Shown here in pieces: positions 5,915 through 12,866 of a DNA stretch of 28,393 bases. The stretch is from the NCBI GenBank assembly GCA_013140485.1, contig JABFSS010000066.1, forward strand, positions 1 through 28,393, read 5' to 3'. The notes under the pieces were generated by a model. The model saw nothing but the letters and a program-made list of their open reading frames with translations. It was not told where the DNA came from and did no database searches. Numbering within the stretch: position 1 is the first letter of the stretch; the number at the start of each line of letters is the position of its first letter. The DNA comes from Candidatus Peribacteraceae bacterium (lineage in GTDB: Bacteria; Patescibacteriota; Gracilibacteria; Peribacterales; Peribacteraceae). The translations under genes were made by a program, and so were the position numbers.

Positions 5915-7963
5915 CTACGCCAGCACCTTCTCCCCCGACTTCATGCCGAGGAATTTCTCCGCAGCGCGCCTGGCCCGTGCGATCAATTCCGGCCGCAACA
6001 TCGATGCCATGTCGCCATCGGGAATGCCGCTCTGGCGCAGTCCGAAGAGTTCGCCGGGGCCACGGAGCTTGAGATCGATTTCGGCAAGCATGAAGCCCGA
6101 ATCATGCTTCTCCATTGCTTTGAGCCGTGGTGAATGCGCTTGTTCCTGGGAGGTCGTGAAGAGAAAACAGTGACTCTTCTCATCACCGCGCCCGACACGG
6201 CCACGCAGCTGGTGAAGTTGTGCCAGGCCGAAACGCTCGGACCCTTCGATGATGATGATCGTCGCATTGGGGATGTCGATGCCGACTTCAATGACCGAGG
6301 TGGAGACGAGAATCTCGCTTCGCAGATCGCGGAAATCCTGCATGATTCGCTGCTTGTCTTCCGAACTCAGCTTTCCATGGAGTAGCGCAATTCTGCGCCT
6401 CGGAAATTCTGCGGCGAGGCGTTTCGCTTCCGCCTGGACGTTCTTCACTTCTGCGAGCTCCGTGCTCTCCTGAATCAACGGACAGATCACGAAGACTTGT
6501 CGTCCTTCATCAATCTGATGATCGATGAATCGTTCGACGGTGATGCGGTCACCCGGTGCGACGACTTTCGTGTGGATCGGCTGCCGGCGGCCGGGCTTCT
6601 CGAGCAACACGCTCAAGTCATGATCGCCATACGCAGTGAGCGCGAGCGTGCGTGGGATCGGAGTCGCGGTCATGGACAGGAAGTGCGGGCTGCCTTTTTC
6701 GCGGAGCTTCTTCCGCTGCATCACGCCGAAGCGATGCTGCTCGTCAACGATTACCAGACGGAGGTCCCGGAAGGTGACTTTCTCTTCGATCAACGCATGC
6801 GTGCCAATAACGATATCCACGGTGCCCGATGCCAAGCCGGACCGGATCGCTTCGGCCTCGGATTTTGGTGTGGAGCCGGTCAGGAGAGCAAGCCTGGGCA
6901 GTGGTAAAGACGCAAGATTTTGCGTTGCAGCCTTCTCGTGAAGGTAGGTATGGAGGTTTAACAGAAGGCGGCTGATGCCAGCCGCATGCTGCCGCGCCAA
7001 TACCTCTGTCGGCACCATCAGCGCAGTTTGTCCGTGGTGACGAAGAACATTGGCCATAACTGCCACGGCCACGAGTGTCTTGCCGGAGCCCACGTCGCCT
7101 TCCAGCAACCGGGACATCGGCACTTCCTTCTCCATGTCGCGCAGGATTTCGTAAATTGCGATTTTCTGGCTGCTCGTCGGCGTGAATTTAAGAGATTTGA
7201 AGAGCGACCGGATCAATTCAACATCCATCGGCGTCCGCAATCGTTCCTGCACCGCGGCCTGCCAGTCACGCTTTCGTTCCAAGGCTGACCGCTGCAAATC
7301 GTACATTCGCTCGAATGCCAGACGTTCCATCGCCTTCTCGACTTCCGCGGGATCGTCGGGAAAGTGGAGAGAGGAGATGGTTTCGCTGCGGCTCAGGAGT
7401 TTTTCATCTTTCAAAACTTCTTTCGGCAGCGTTTCGAGAATCTGCGCGATCGCCGGCTTAAGCAGCGACATTTTCTCGCGCAGCCAGCGCGTGTTGATGC
7501 GGCCATGCTGTGGATAGATCGGCACCAGCCGGCCCGAGTGCACGAGCGGCTTCGCGGTCTGTTTTTCGAACACCGGACTCTGCAGCTGTATTTTCCGTCC
7601 GTTTAAGACCAGCTTCCCCGTCAGAACGACTTCATCGCCGTCGGCGATCATGCGCTTGATGTGCGGCTGGTTAAACCACACGGCTTCCGCCGTCGCGCCG
7701 TCGGTGTCGGTGAACTGCGCCGTCACGATCTGCTTGCCGCCGCGGATGCGTACCATTTTGATCTGGTGGACTCCGCCGCGGATCGTCACTTTTTCTCCCA
7801 CGGCCGCCGTCGCGATCGTCTGCATCTGGCTGAGGTCTTCGTGCGCGCGCGGGAGATAGAGAAGAAGATCCTCGACCGTGCGAATCTGCATCTGTTCCAG
7901 GGCTTCAATGAAGTCCTTTGTTGTGCGGAGGAGTGGAGCCGTTAGCAAAGACTCTAGTTGCAT
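5915..7963 (-). CDS. recG: ATP-dependent DNA helicase RecG
   Basis: A full-length 682-residue RecG, which rescues stalled replication forks and branch-migrates Holliday junctions. The N-terminal wedge domain contains an OB fold (about 57-135). The helicase core has Walker A GDVGSGKT (289-296), the DEQH box (407-410), the SMTATPIPRTL motif (about 430-440) and the GRVGRG motif near the C-terminus. The length is typical of the family. The start at 7963 is supported by a TATACT box 7 nt upstream, which implies a leaderless message. It is divergent from the small gene at 8015. No odd features were seen in the protein itself. Confidence 0.97.
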   Translation of the reverse strand: MQLESLLTAPLLRTTKDFIEALEQMQIRTVEDLLLYLPRAHEDLSQMQTIATAAVGEKVTIRGGVHQIKMVRIRGGKQIVTAQFTDTDGATAEAVWFNQPHIKRMIADGDEVVLTGKLVLNGRKIQLQSPVFEKQTAKPLVHSGRLVPIYPQHGRINTRWLREKMSLLKPAIAQILETLPKEVLKDEKLLSRSETISSLHFPDDPAEVEKAMERLAFERMYDLQRSALERKRDWQAAVQERLRTPMDVELIRSLFKSLKFTPTSSQKIAIYEILRDMEKEVPMSRLLEGDVGSGKTLVAVAVMANVLRHHGQTALMVPTEVLARQHAAGISRLLLNLHTYLHEKAATQNLASLPLPRLALLTGSTPKSEAEAIRSGLASGTVDIVIGTHALIEEKVTFRDLRLVIVDEQHRFGVMQRKKLREKGSPHFLSMTATPIPRTLALTAYGDHDLSVLLEKPGRRQPIHTKVVAPGDRITVERFIDHQIDEGRQVFVICPLIQESTELAEVKNVQAEAKRLAAEFPRRRIALLHGKLSSEDKQRIMQDFRDLRSEILVSTSVIEVGIDIPNATIIIIEGSERFGLAQLHQLRGRVGRGDEKSHCFLFTTSQEQAHSPRLKAMEKHDSGFMLAEIDLKLRGPGELFGLRQSGIPDGDMASMLRPELIARARRAAEKFLGMKSGEKVLA

Positions 7964-7970
7964 CGAATAA

Positions 7971-7976
7971 AGTATA
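7971..7976 (-). promoter_or_regulatory. -10 box for leaderless recG transcript
   Basis: TATACT on the minus strand, separated from the recG ATG by 7 nt (TTATTCG). A start site at normal distance would be the A of the ATG. No clear TTGACA-like -35 is seen. Confidence 0.5.
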
Positions 7977-8002
7977 ACCGCAAAGCATAGACAAATTCCT
8001 GC

Positions 8003-8008
8003 TAAAAT
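8003..8008 (+). promoter_or_regulatory. -10 box for leaderless transcript of the 8015 gene
   Basis: TAAAAT, separated by 6 nt (TGTGGT) from the ATG at 8015. It is divergent from the recG promoter, with the two -10 boxes about 27 nt apart. The -35 is not evident. Confidence 0.4.
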
Positions 8009-8014
8009 TGTGGT

Positions 8015-8398
8015 ATGAAATACGAGGCATCAGACGGGAAATGCACTTTTCCCGCATTAACGGAAGGGATGCGATTGCGCAATCGTCAGGGATTTCTTGC
8101 ACGAACACTGCAGCAAATGAAATTACAGTTGCTCGAAGCGGGAGCAACACCAGACTCCGATGCTCTCAAGCATTTGGAAAGAATAATCAGAGCGAATAGA
8201 AGACTCTGTGGAAAAATTTCGTCAATACTGACGATTGAGCCAAAGAAAAGTTTGTGGGATTGCAATGAACCTTTGGAGGCGCAGTACAAGGACATTGATC
8301 GCCGCCTTTCTCTACTTGAAGGGCACATAGGGGCAGTATGGGGCGAGTCGGATCCTGATCTCCGGTACAAACGGCAGGAAATTCGCAATCGGTATTGA
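8015..8398 (+). CDS. Unknown 127-residue protein
   Basis: A soluble, charged protein of helical character without signal peptide or membrane segment. Four Cys are present (residues 9, 66, 83 and one N-terminal neighbour region is Cys-free), but there is no metal-binding pattern that I recognise. The ATG at 8015 is favoured by the -10 box just upstream. It stands divergent from recG and about 45 bp before another small unknown gene. No family is recognised, and the coding call rests on the intact frame, sensible start and spacing. Confidence 0.55.
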   Translation: MKYEASDGKCTFPALTEGMRLRNRQGFLARTLQQMKLQLLEAGATPDSDALKHLERIIRANRRLCGKISSILTIEPKKSLWDCNEPLEAQYKDIDRRLSLLEGHIGAVWGESDPDLRYKRQEIRNRY

Positions 8399-8430
8399 AA
8401 TTCATAGGTGCTAAATACGTCATAATTTGA

Positions 8431-8436
8431 TATAAT
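8431..8436 (+). promoter_or_regulatory. Consensus -10 box that decides the start of the 8444 gene
   Basis: TATAAT overlaps the first possible ATG (8435). The second in-frame ATG at 8444 lies exactly 7 nt after the box, where transcription should begin. A weak -35 (GTGCTA, 8408-8413) stands 17 nt upstream. Confidence 0.55.
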
Positions 8437-8443
8437 GAGTGAT

Positions 8444-8833
8444 ATGCCGGATTTCCAAAAAGCCATCGCCGTGCACACCGAGATTTCCGAGGAGGCCCAG
8501 AAGAAGGCCGGCCACGCGACGGGAACCACGATGGACGATAAACACATCACCTTTCTTGCCGATCTGATTGCGATGCTCGACAGAAAAGAGATGGATGCTT
8601 CGGTGCCTGCATCGTTGCTGAAGAAAGAGAATTACGATCCGCTGCCGCAAACGGCAAAAGACTTGATCGACGTCGCACTTCTCAACCTCGCAGACCAGCT
8701 AAAGCGCATCGAAGCGTACTTCCGCAGCTCGCAGACGCCCAACGCCTCTCCGCAGCTCCAGACGATGATCGAGCACTTCTGGGACATGAAGAGCAGGCTG
8801 GAGGACAAACACGGAGACGTTCTCAAATTCTAA
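8444..8833 (+). CDS. Unknown small helical protein
   Basis: About 129 residues from the second ATG (MPDFQKAIAVH). The first ATG at 8435 is part of the TATAAT box, so 8444 is the more likely start, read from a leaderless mRNA. The sequence is polar and helical, with no signal peptide and no Cys. A central stretch (residues about 66-90) has regular hydrophobic spacing. It is followed 22 bp later by another short gene on the same strand. No family is recognised. Confidence 0.6.
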   Translation: MPDFQKAIAVHTEISEEAQKKAGHATGTTMDDKHITFLADLIAMLDRKEMDASVPASLLKKENYDPLPQTAKDLIDVALLNLADQLKRIEAYFRSSQTPNASPQLQTMIEHFWDMKSRLEDKHGDVLKF

Positions 8834-8855
8834 AAAATTCTTTCCCCACACACAC

Positions 8856-9077
8856 ATGTCCACGCCAAAACAAGAAACCCCACATGAAGGCATTTCCACA
8901 CTCGGCGATCTGAGTCAGCTCAGTAGTCAGATTAGAGAAGCTTCGCCTGCATATCTTGCCGAGCGGGTGAATGGCGTCAATCTCATGCATGAAGATTATG
9001 CCGCTTATGCACGGACGATTGCTCCCCAATACCCGCAAGTCCCCTTTCCGCAAAGCTACGAATCGACTCTCGCGTGA
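8856..9077 (+). CDS. Unknown 73-residue protein
   Basis: A short soluble protein with a Gln/Ser-rich N-terminus and several aromatic residues at the end (YAAYARTIAPQYPQ). The ATG is preceded by TTCTTTCCCCACACACAC, the pyrimidine-rich context common here. It ends 3 nt before the convergent miaA stop. No family is recognised; it could be a small regulator or structural protein. Confidence 0.5.
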   Translation: MSTPKQETPHEGISTLGDLSQLSSQIREASPAYLAERVNGVNLMHEDYAAYARTIAPQYPQVPFPQSYESTLA

Positions 9078-9080
9078 CCA

Positions 9081-9842
9081 CTACGAAAGTGTGAGCCACT
9101 CGATCCTCGGATCCCCTCTCCACCACGTCATCTGCCTTTTGGCATACTGGCGTGTTTTTTTGCTGATCGAATCCACGAGCTTTTCTTGCGAAGGCGTACC
9201 GGATTGAATGAAGTTCATGATTTCCCGATAGCCATGGCTCTTCATCGCGGGATCTTCATGAGTGTATCCGCGGCGTAGTAATTCCCGCACTTCTTCCACC
9301 CATCCCTTGCGGAATAATTCCGCAGTACGGTCATCGATTCTGCGCATCATCTCCTCACGGGGACGGTCGATGCCGATGATGAAGAGGTTCTCTGACGGCT
9401 TCACATGTTTGCGTTCTTGCAATGGCTTCCTCATTCCGCGGTTGGCGGGGAATGTCAGTCCATCGGTCACCGCACTGATGTAGAGCATCGATCCGCCGAC
9501 CAGCATCGGAATATGACCGCGCGAATGAATTTGCCCGATGACTTTTTGCGCTTCTTCTTTGTACCACGCCGCCGTCGCTTCCTCTTTCGGATCCAGAATG
9601 TCCAAGAGATGATGTGGCACGTCCTGCATTTCCTCCAGCGTGATCTTCGCTGTTCCTATATTCAAATATTTGTAGAGCTGGCGTGAGTCTGAATTGACGA
9701 TCTCGGTGTTGCCGAGCATGACAGCCAGATCAATAGAGATAGCTGTTTTTCCGCTCGCTGTCGGTCCCAAAATAACAATCAGCGGTTGAGATGCCGATTT
9801 CATGAATTCCTGAAGCCGTTCCTGGAGATGTGAAGTGATCAT
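9081..9842 (-). CDS. miaA: tRNA dimethylallyltransferase MiaA, short form
   Basis: MiaA transfers an isopentenyl group to A37 of tRNAs reading UNN codons. The P-loop GPTASGKT (26-33), DSRQLYKYLNIGTAK, DVPHHLLDI and LVGGSMLY motifs are intact, as are the C-terminal SHGYREIM and TRQYAKRQMTWWR segments. At 253 residues it is about 50-60 shorter than usual. After GLTFPANRGMR the sequence jumps to ENLFIIGIDRPREEM and omits the inserted helical lobe and the HPxDxxR-type segment that normally precede the returning strand. The frame is uninterrupted, so this is a true shortening, not a frameshift. A start at Met14 is also possible. Confidence 0.9.
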   Translation of the reverse strand: MITSHLQERLQEFMKSASQPLIVILGPTASGKTAISIDLAVMLGNTEIVNSDSRQLYKYLNIGTAKITLEEMQDVPHHLLDILDPKEEATAAWYKEEAQKVIGQIHSRGHIPMLVGGSMLYISAVTDGLTFPANRGMRKPLQERKHVKPSENLFIIGIDRPREEMMRRIDDRTAELFRKGWVEEVRELLRRGYTHEDPAMKSHGYREIMNFIQSGTPSQEKLVDSISKKTRQYAKRQMTWWRGDPRIEWLTLS

Positions 9843-9907
9843 GACAATGCTTCATCGCGCATCAATCGCTCTTCCGTGCCTACTGCCTCAAAGCCAGGAA
9901 AAACGCT

Positions 9908-9913
9908 ATAATA
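9908..9913 (+). promoter_or_regulatory. -10 box upstream of clpP
   Basis: Consensus TATAAT 54 nt before the clpP ATG. The -35 region (CTGCCT around 9883-9888) is weak. The resulting leader is pyrimidine-rich close to the ATG (CTTCTTCTAATCCC). Confidence 0.45.
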
Positions 9914-9967
9914 TTCACGAATAGAAATCCCTATTATTCTATTACTCACTTCTTCTAATCCCTAATT

Positions 9968-10621
9968 ATGCACCCTCTCATTCAGTCCGTCGCCAGCAAA
10001 ATCAGCCGCGGCGCGCCGATCAGCAATTTTATCATCCCGACCGTCATCGAGAAGACGCAGTTCGGCGAGCGCGTGTACGACATCTATTCGCGTTTGATGG
10101 AGGAACGCATTGTTTTCCTTGGAACGCAGATCAATGATGATGTCGCAAACGCCGTCATCGCGCAGCTGCTCTTCCTGGAAAAAGAGGATCAGAAGAAGGA
10201 CATTCTGCTCTACGTGAACTCTCCCGGCGGCCAAGTGACCTCGACGCTCGCGATGTACGACACCATGCAGTACGTGCAGCCCGATATCTCGACGGTTTGC
10301 TTGGGCATGGCGGCCTCCGGCGGCGCGATCATTCTGATGGGTGGAGCCAAGGGCAAGCGCTTCGCGCTCCCGCACAGCGAGATCATGATCCACCAGCCGC
10401 TCGGCGGAACCGAAGGCCAGGCCACAGACATTGCAATTCATGCCGAACACATCATCAACACGAAGAATCTCTTGAATGAAATGATCGCTGAGCACACCGG
10501 CAAGAAGGTCGAGCAGGTCAAGATTGATACGGAACGCGATAAATTCCTGAGCGCGAAGGAAGCACTCGCGTACGGTCTGATCGACCGGATCGTGACGAAG
10601 TCGAAGCCGGCGGCGAAATAA
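9968..10621 (+). CDS. clpP: ATP-dependent Clp protease proteolytic subunit
   Basis: A 217-residue ClpP, the serine peptidase that forms the degradation chamber used with ClpX/ClpA-type unfoldases. The catalytic Ser is in GMAASGGA (Ser117), the His in IMIHQPLGG (His142) and the Asp in DTERDKF (Asp191). These keep the 25 and 49 residue spacings of the E. coli enzyme. The usual AASMGA is AASGGA here. The N-terminus is about 20 residues longer than a processed ClpP and may be a propeptide. The gene stands 84 bp before tgt, separated by a large palindrome. No Clp ATPase is in the window. Confidence 0.96.
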   Translation: MHPLIQSVASKISRGAPISNFIIPTVIEKTQFGERVYDIYSRLMEERIVFLGTQINDDVANAVIAQLLFLEKEDQKKDILLYVNSPGGQVTSTLAMYDTMQYVQPDISTVCLGMAASGGAIILMGGAKGKRFALPHSEIMIHQPLGGTEGQATDIAIHAEHIINTKNLLNEMIAEHTGKKVEQVKIDTERDKFLSAKEALAYGLIDRIVTKSKPAAK

Positions 10622-10634
10622 AGGCCGCAGAGGC

Positions 10635-10685
10635 CACAGAGGTAGAAGAGGCGACAGACGCGTCTGTCACTTCTGTCTCCTCTGT
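10635..10685. repeat. 50-bp imperfect palindrome between clpP and tgt
   Basis: The centre GACAGACG/CGTCTGTC (10653-10668) is a perfect 16-bp palindrome. The outer parts (ACAGAGGTAGAAGAGG against CACTTCTGTCTCCTCTGT) continue it with mismatches. TCTGTCACTTCTGT is also repeated directly. As RNA it would form a long stem that could end or protect the clpP message; no T-run follows. Confidence 0.6.
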
Positions 10686-10705
10686 CACTTCTGTACCCTT
10701 TCTTC

Positions 10706-11770
10706 ATGTTTGAACTCCACAAAAGCACGTCGCTCGGTCGCAGAGGAGTACTGTATACCGCGCATGGAGCAATCCAGAGCCCTTTCTTCATGCCCGTCGG
10801 CACCTGCGGCGCGATGAAAGGCCTGACGCATCAAGATCTCCTGGACCTTGGAGCGCAGATTCTCCTCTGCAACACGTATCATCTTCATCTGCAGCCCGGG
10901 GAGACGGTGGTCGAGGAAGCCGGAGGCATTCATGACTTCATCGGATGGCAGAAGCCGGTTCTCACAGATTCCGGCGGCTTCCAGGTCTTTTCGCTCAAAG
11001 CGATCAGCAAGATCACGGAGGACGGCGTTCACTTTCAGTCACATTTGAACGGAGACGCGCTGTTTCTGGGACCGGAAGAATCCATCAAGATCCAGCATGC
11101 GCTCGGAGCAGACATCATCATGTGCTTTGATCATTGCCCGCCGTCGACGGCTCCCAGAGCTGAACAGGAGGCGGCAGTGGGGCGCACGGTGCGTTGGGCA
11201 AAGGAATGTAAACGGGTGCATCAAGAGCTTGGTTCCCACGCATTGCTTTTTGGCATTGTTCAAGGGGGGCTGGAAAAGGATCTGCGGGAGACGTGCGCAC
11301 GCGAAATCGTTTCAATCGGATTTGACGGCTATGCAATCGGCGGCCTAGCGGTCGGGGAAACGGAAGAAGAGATGTACCGGATTCTGGATGTCGTGTGCCC
11401 GCTCCTGCCCGAAGACAAACCGCGGTATTTGATGGGAGTCGGACGGATTGATCAAATGAAAACGGCGATCGGCAAAGGCATTGATATGTTCGATTGCGTC
11501 TTGCCCATGCGCGAAGCACGGCACGGCACGATCTATCTCAGCTCGGGAGAGAAAATCCGCATCGTGAATGCCGAATACCGTCACGATCATTCGGCCATTG
11601 ATCCCGAGTCCCCTTCGCCTCTCGGGAGACTCCATAAGAAAAGCTATCTCCATCACCTGCTCCGGGCGAATGAGCGGCTGGGAGAGACGATTGCGTGCAG
11701 CCAGAATTTGGGAATCACCCTGGAAATGTACCGGAATCTCCGCAGTGAGTTGGAAAATTCTAAGTCCTAA
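10706..11770 (+). CDS. tgt: tRNA-guanine transglycosylase lacking the zinc ligands
   Basis: Tgt exchanges guanine 34 for a queuine precursor in GUN-anticodon tRNAs. The TIM-barrel active-site phrases are intact: TDSGGFQVFS (Asp88), MCFDHCPP (Asp142), IVQGG, GGLAVGE and the nucleophile in MFDCVLP (Asp263). The C-terminal zinc site is not. Where bacterial enzymes have DPxCxCxxC followed later by HN, this one reads DPESPSPLG (Ser302, Ser304, Gly307) and SQN (Gln333), at the same spacing. All four usual zinc ligands are therefore replaced, while YLHHL nearby remains. The length of 354 is close to normal. No queuosine synthesis genes are in the window. Confidence 0.93.
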   Translation: MFELHKSTSLGRRGVLYTAHGAIQSPFFMPVGTCGAMKGLTHQDLLDLGAQILLCNTYHLHLQPGETVVEEAGGIHDFIGWQKPVLTDSGGFQVFSLKAISKITEDGVHFQSHLNGDALFLGPEESIKIQHALGADIIMCFDHCPPSTAPRAEQEAAVGRTVRWAKECKRVHQELGSHALLFGIVQGGLEKDLRETCAREIVSIGFDGYAIGGLAVGETEEEMYRILDVVCPLLPEDKPRYLMGVGRIDQMKTAIGKGIDMFDCVLPMREARHGTIYLSSGEKIRIVNAEYRHDHSAIDPESPSPLGRLHKKSYLHHLLRANERLGETIACSQNLGITLEMYRNLRSELENSKS

Positions 11771-11849
11771 AACCCAAATCCTAGGCAAAAATCCAAGAAT
11801 CAAAACTTCCACCTTTGGATTTGCTTTGATCTTAGGATTTAGTGTTTAG
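11766..11849. repeat. AT-rich imperfect inverted repeat between tgt and rplU
   Basis: The left half contains CTAAAACCCAAATCCTAGG and AAAATCCAA. The right half contains TTGGATTTGC and CTTAGGATTTAGTGTTTAG, which are their imperfect complements. It sits exactly between the converging tgt and rplU genes and could stop transcription from both sides. Confidence 0.55.
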
Positions 11850-11852
11850 AAA

Positions 11853-12164
11853 TTAGGCAGTGATCTTCGTCACCTCCACCTCCGTGTAATCCTGCCGATG
11901 CCCTGCAACGCGGCGGTAGCGCTTTCGGCGCTTGAACTTCTGGACGCGGATCTTATCGCCTTGGCCGTGGCCGAGGACTTTGACTTCAACACTCGCGCCG
12001 CTGACCACCGGAGCACCGATTTTGACGTCGTCGCCGTCAGAGATGAGCAGGACTTTGTCGAAGGTGATGCTTTTCCCGCTCTCTGAATCCTGAAGCGGGA
12101 CCTTGAGCTTCATTCCTTTTTCGACCTTTTCTTGAAAGCCGGAGATGTCGACGATCGCAAACAT
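11853..12164 (-). CDS. rplU: 50S ribosomal protein L21 (bL21)
   Basis: About 103 residues from ATG 12164 (MFAIVDISGFQEKVEKG), which matches the usual bL21 N-terminus. An upstream ATG at 12191 would add nine residues and was rejected. The C-terminal half has the conserved RNA-binding pattern KRRKRYRRVAGHRQDYTEVEV. The core position usually reading GGKQ/GGxQY is SGFQEK here. The usual neighbour rpmA (bL27) is not adjacent: the gene is convergent with tgt and lies downstream of the copper operon. Confidence 0.94.
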   Translation of the reverse strand: MFAIVDISGFQEKVEKGMKLKVPLQDSESGKSITFDKVLLISDGDDVKIGAPVVSGASVEVKVLGHGQGDKIRVQKFKRRKRYRRVAGHRQDYTEVEVTKITA

Positions 12165-12240
12165 TGCCGCGGCATTGTAGGGAAGCCCCATTCATAGCGC
12201 AAGGCTCTATTCTCCTCGGAATTTGATGCGCACACCCAAA

Positions 12241-12268
12241 CCGCCGATGAGCGTTGGCCCACCGGCGG
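12241..12268 (-). terminator. Hairpin after the copper operon
   Basis: On the minus strand CCGCCG (12268-12263) pairs with CGGCGG (12246-12241), with further TG/CA pairing inside. It is followed by only TTT, so it is a weak intrinsic terminator candidate for the DUF305 gene and the operon. Confidence 0.4.
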
Positions 12269-12289
12269 CGTGCGACTCAAGCGTGCGTA

Positions 12290-12838
12290 TCACTCCTGAT
12301 ACCCCCAGCTCTTCTGCCACTGGCGCATCTGGTCGATCTCCTGCTGTTGCGCCGACATGATATCTTTGGCCATTTTCTGGATTTCCGCATGTTTCGAAGA
12401 CGTCAACGCGGCGTTGGCCATGTCGATGGCCCCCTGATGGTGCGGGATCATTCCCTGGATAAATGCTGCATCGAATTCATCGCCCGACAGGCCCTCGAGC
12501 ATTCCAGACATGTCGTCCATCGACATGTCCATCATGTCATCGTCATCGTGTTCCATCATTCCGCCCATATTGTCCATCTTCATCATGCGCATGTTGCCGC
12601 CCATGCCGGAGCCCGCGTGCATCCAAGGAGTTCCCCGGACGGCGATAGTGAAGAGACAGGCAACCGCTCCAATGACCATCAGCGACACAGCCCACTTTTT
12701 AAGCTGGGCTGCAGAGAACGTCCTGATTGCGAGGACGATGATGAACAGAAGGCCCGTGAAAAAGGCGATCACGGAGAGGATATGAAGCGCCCAGAGCGCC
12801 GAAAACCCGAAGCCGGTGGTGTACATGGTATCCATCAT
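12290..12838 (-). CDS. Membrane-anchored Met-rich DUF305 protein
   Basis: A 182-residue protein with two N-terminal transmembrane segments (about 13-40 and 49-66), then a Met/Asp-rich linker (about 75-112, with MRMMKMDNM) and a C-terminal DUF305 domain. The domain has the family pattern FIQGMIPHHQGAIDMA, a helix with KHAEIQKMAKDI, and QQQEIDQM. DUF305 proteins include periplasmic copper-binding proteins, and the His pair and Met residues are suitable ligands. It is the last gene of the copper operon, 28 nt after the multicopper oxidase. I infer a role in binding extracytoplasmic copper. The transmembrane extension is not part of the minimal family. Confidence 0.85.
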   Translation of the reverse strand: MMDTMYTTGFGFSALWALHILSVIAFFTGLLFIIVLAIRTFSAAQLKKWAVSLMVIGAVACLFTIAVRGTPWMHAGSGMGGNMRMMKMDNMGGMMEHDDDDMMDMSMDDMSGMLEGLSGDEFDAAFIQGMIPHHQGAIDMANAALTSSKHAEIQKMAKDIMSAQQQEIDQMRQWQKSWGYQE

Positions 12839-12866
12839 GGAAAAGGGGGGAATAAAGAAATAGAAA

